NCBI RefSeq assembly: GCF_902150045.1
Contig: NZ_CABFVU010000001.1
Coordinates: 682,001 to 746,000, forward strand
Reading direction: 5' to 3'
DNA from: Chitinophaga polysaccharea
GTDB taxonomy: Bacteria > Bacteroidota > Bacteroidia > Chitinophagales > Chitinophagaceae
DNA: 64,000 nt
The translations under genes were made by a program, and so were the position numbers. The notes beneath the pieces were generated by a model. That model ran no database searches, was not told the DNA's origin, and was given only the letters and a program-made list of their open reading frames with translations. This document shows, in pieces, positions 63,819-64,000 of the stretch. The stretch's first letter is position 1, and each line of letters opens with the position of its first letter.

Positions 63819-64000
63819 TTAACGTTTTATCACTACAAACCCGGTATAACGTTCCTTCTTACCATCTATCGTTACCTCAATATTGTAGAAATAAGAGCCA
63901 TCAGGCACATCATTCCCCGCACTGCCGCCGGCATTTGCCTTTCCACGGAAGTTCTTCGACTTGTTATCATAGTGTTGCTGTTTAAATACGGTACCCCCCC
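63819..64000 (-). CDS. 3' end of a gliding-motility-associated (CHU_C/TIGR04131) T9SS substrate gene
   Basis: The last 59 codons of a minus-strand gene that continues beyond the window. The translation contains GTVFKQQHYDNKSKNFRG, then DVPDGSYFYNIEV and ends RYTGFVVIKR. These match the end of the gliding-motility-associated C-terminal domain that directs export by the type IX system. Such proteins are often thousands of residues long and are paired with the PorP/SprF-like protein encoded 56 nt downstream. The window ends inside the domain at a run of seven C. Confidence 0.88.
   Translation of the reverse strand, partial: GGTVFKQQHYDNKSKNFRGKANAGGSAGNDVPDGSYFYNIEVTIDGKKERYTGFVVIKR

Overview
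The window comes from a Bacteroidota genome, most likely family Chitinophagaceae and close to Chitinophaga. This rests on two SusC/SusD pairs, an ECF sigma/FecR pair, a PorP/SprF-like protein beside a PorE-like OmpA protein and a gliding-type C-terminal domain (all type IX secretion hallmarks), a tmRNA encoding the tag GESNYAMAA, and promoters of the Bacteroidota type (TTTG, about 20 nt, TAnnTTTG). No tRNA, rRNA, prophage, transposase or CRISPR array was seen.

Layout. 82-5980 (+): a tightly coupled five-gene cassette (permease, glutamine-synthetase-like ligase, iron alcohol dehydrogenase, class-I amidotransferase-type hydrolase, aldehyde dehydrogenase) that fits catabolism of ethanolamine or a similar amino alcohol through gamma-glutamyl intermediates. 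6183-7290: a broken AlbA/Schlafen-type ATPase gene. 7413-8915: a cobalamin riboswitch and a BtuG-like surface lipoprotein. 8962-10044: a DUF2652 protein whose start codon lies in a large inverted repeat. 10107-22931 (-): an alpha-galactoside utilisation locus (SusC, SusD, GH36, galT, GntR-type regulator, sodium symporter, second clan GH-D enzyme). The SusC and gntR promoters carry the same putative operator at the same place. 23102-23421: three tandem 84-bp repeats plus an inverted copy. 23439-24333: a frameshifted DUF4142 lipoprotein and a dodecin.

24648-41836 (+) is the most unusual part. It has an ECF sigma factor, FecR anti-sigma, an STN-type SusC, a SusD and a lipoprotein resembling a protease without its metal site. 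These are followed by a GldA-like ATPase, a fused GldF-GldG-like permease, two tandem MutS-like ATPases without a mismatch-recognition domain, and a secreted M16 peptidase, with a strong terminator only at the end. It looks like one surface-signal-controlled import/export/proteolysis locus of unknown substrate.

41861-47160 (-): a GH5 lipoprotein with a ricin-type lectin domain, then a PepSY protein with a TonB receptor, probably for iron-siderophore uptake. 47357-47971: an unknown secreted protein. 48098-48600: tmRNA with promoter, terminator and a T-arm remnant. 48608-52702 (-): rseP, dxr and a GH3-family protein. 53077-54254 (+): rplU, rpmA and a lysine/alanine-rich histone-H1-like protein. 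54301-57885 (+): a PolX-like protein with a degenerate polymerase site, PrsW, a DsbA-family protein and a GNAT acetyltransferase. 58154-64000 (-): type IX secretion/gliding accessory genes and a Calx-beta secreted protein, the last gene being cut by the window edge.
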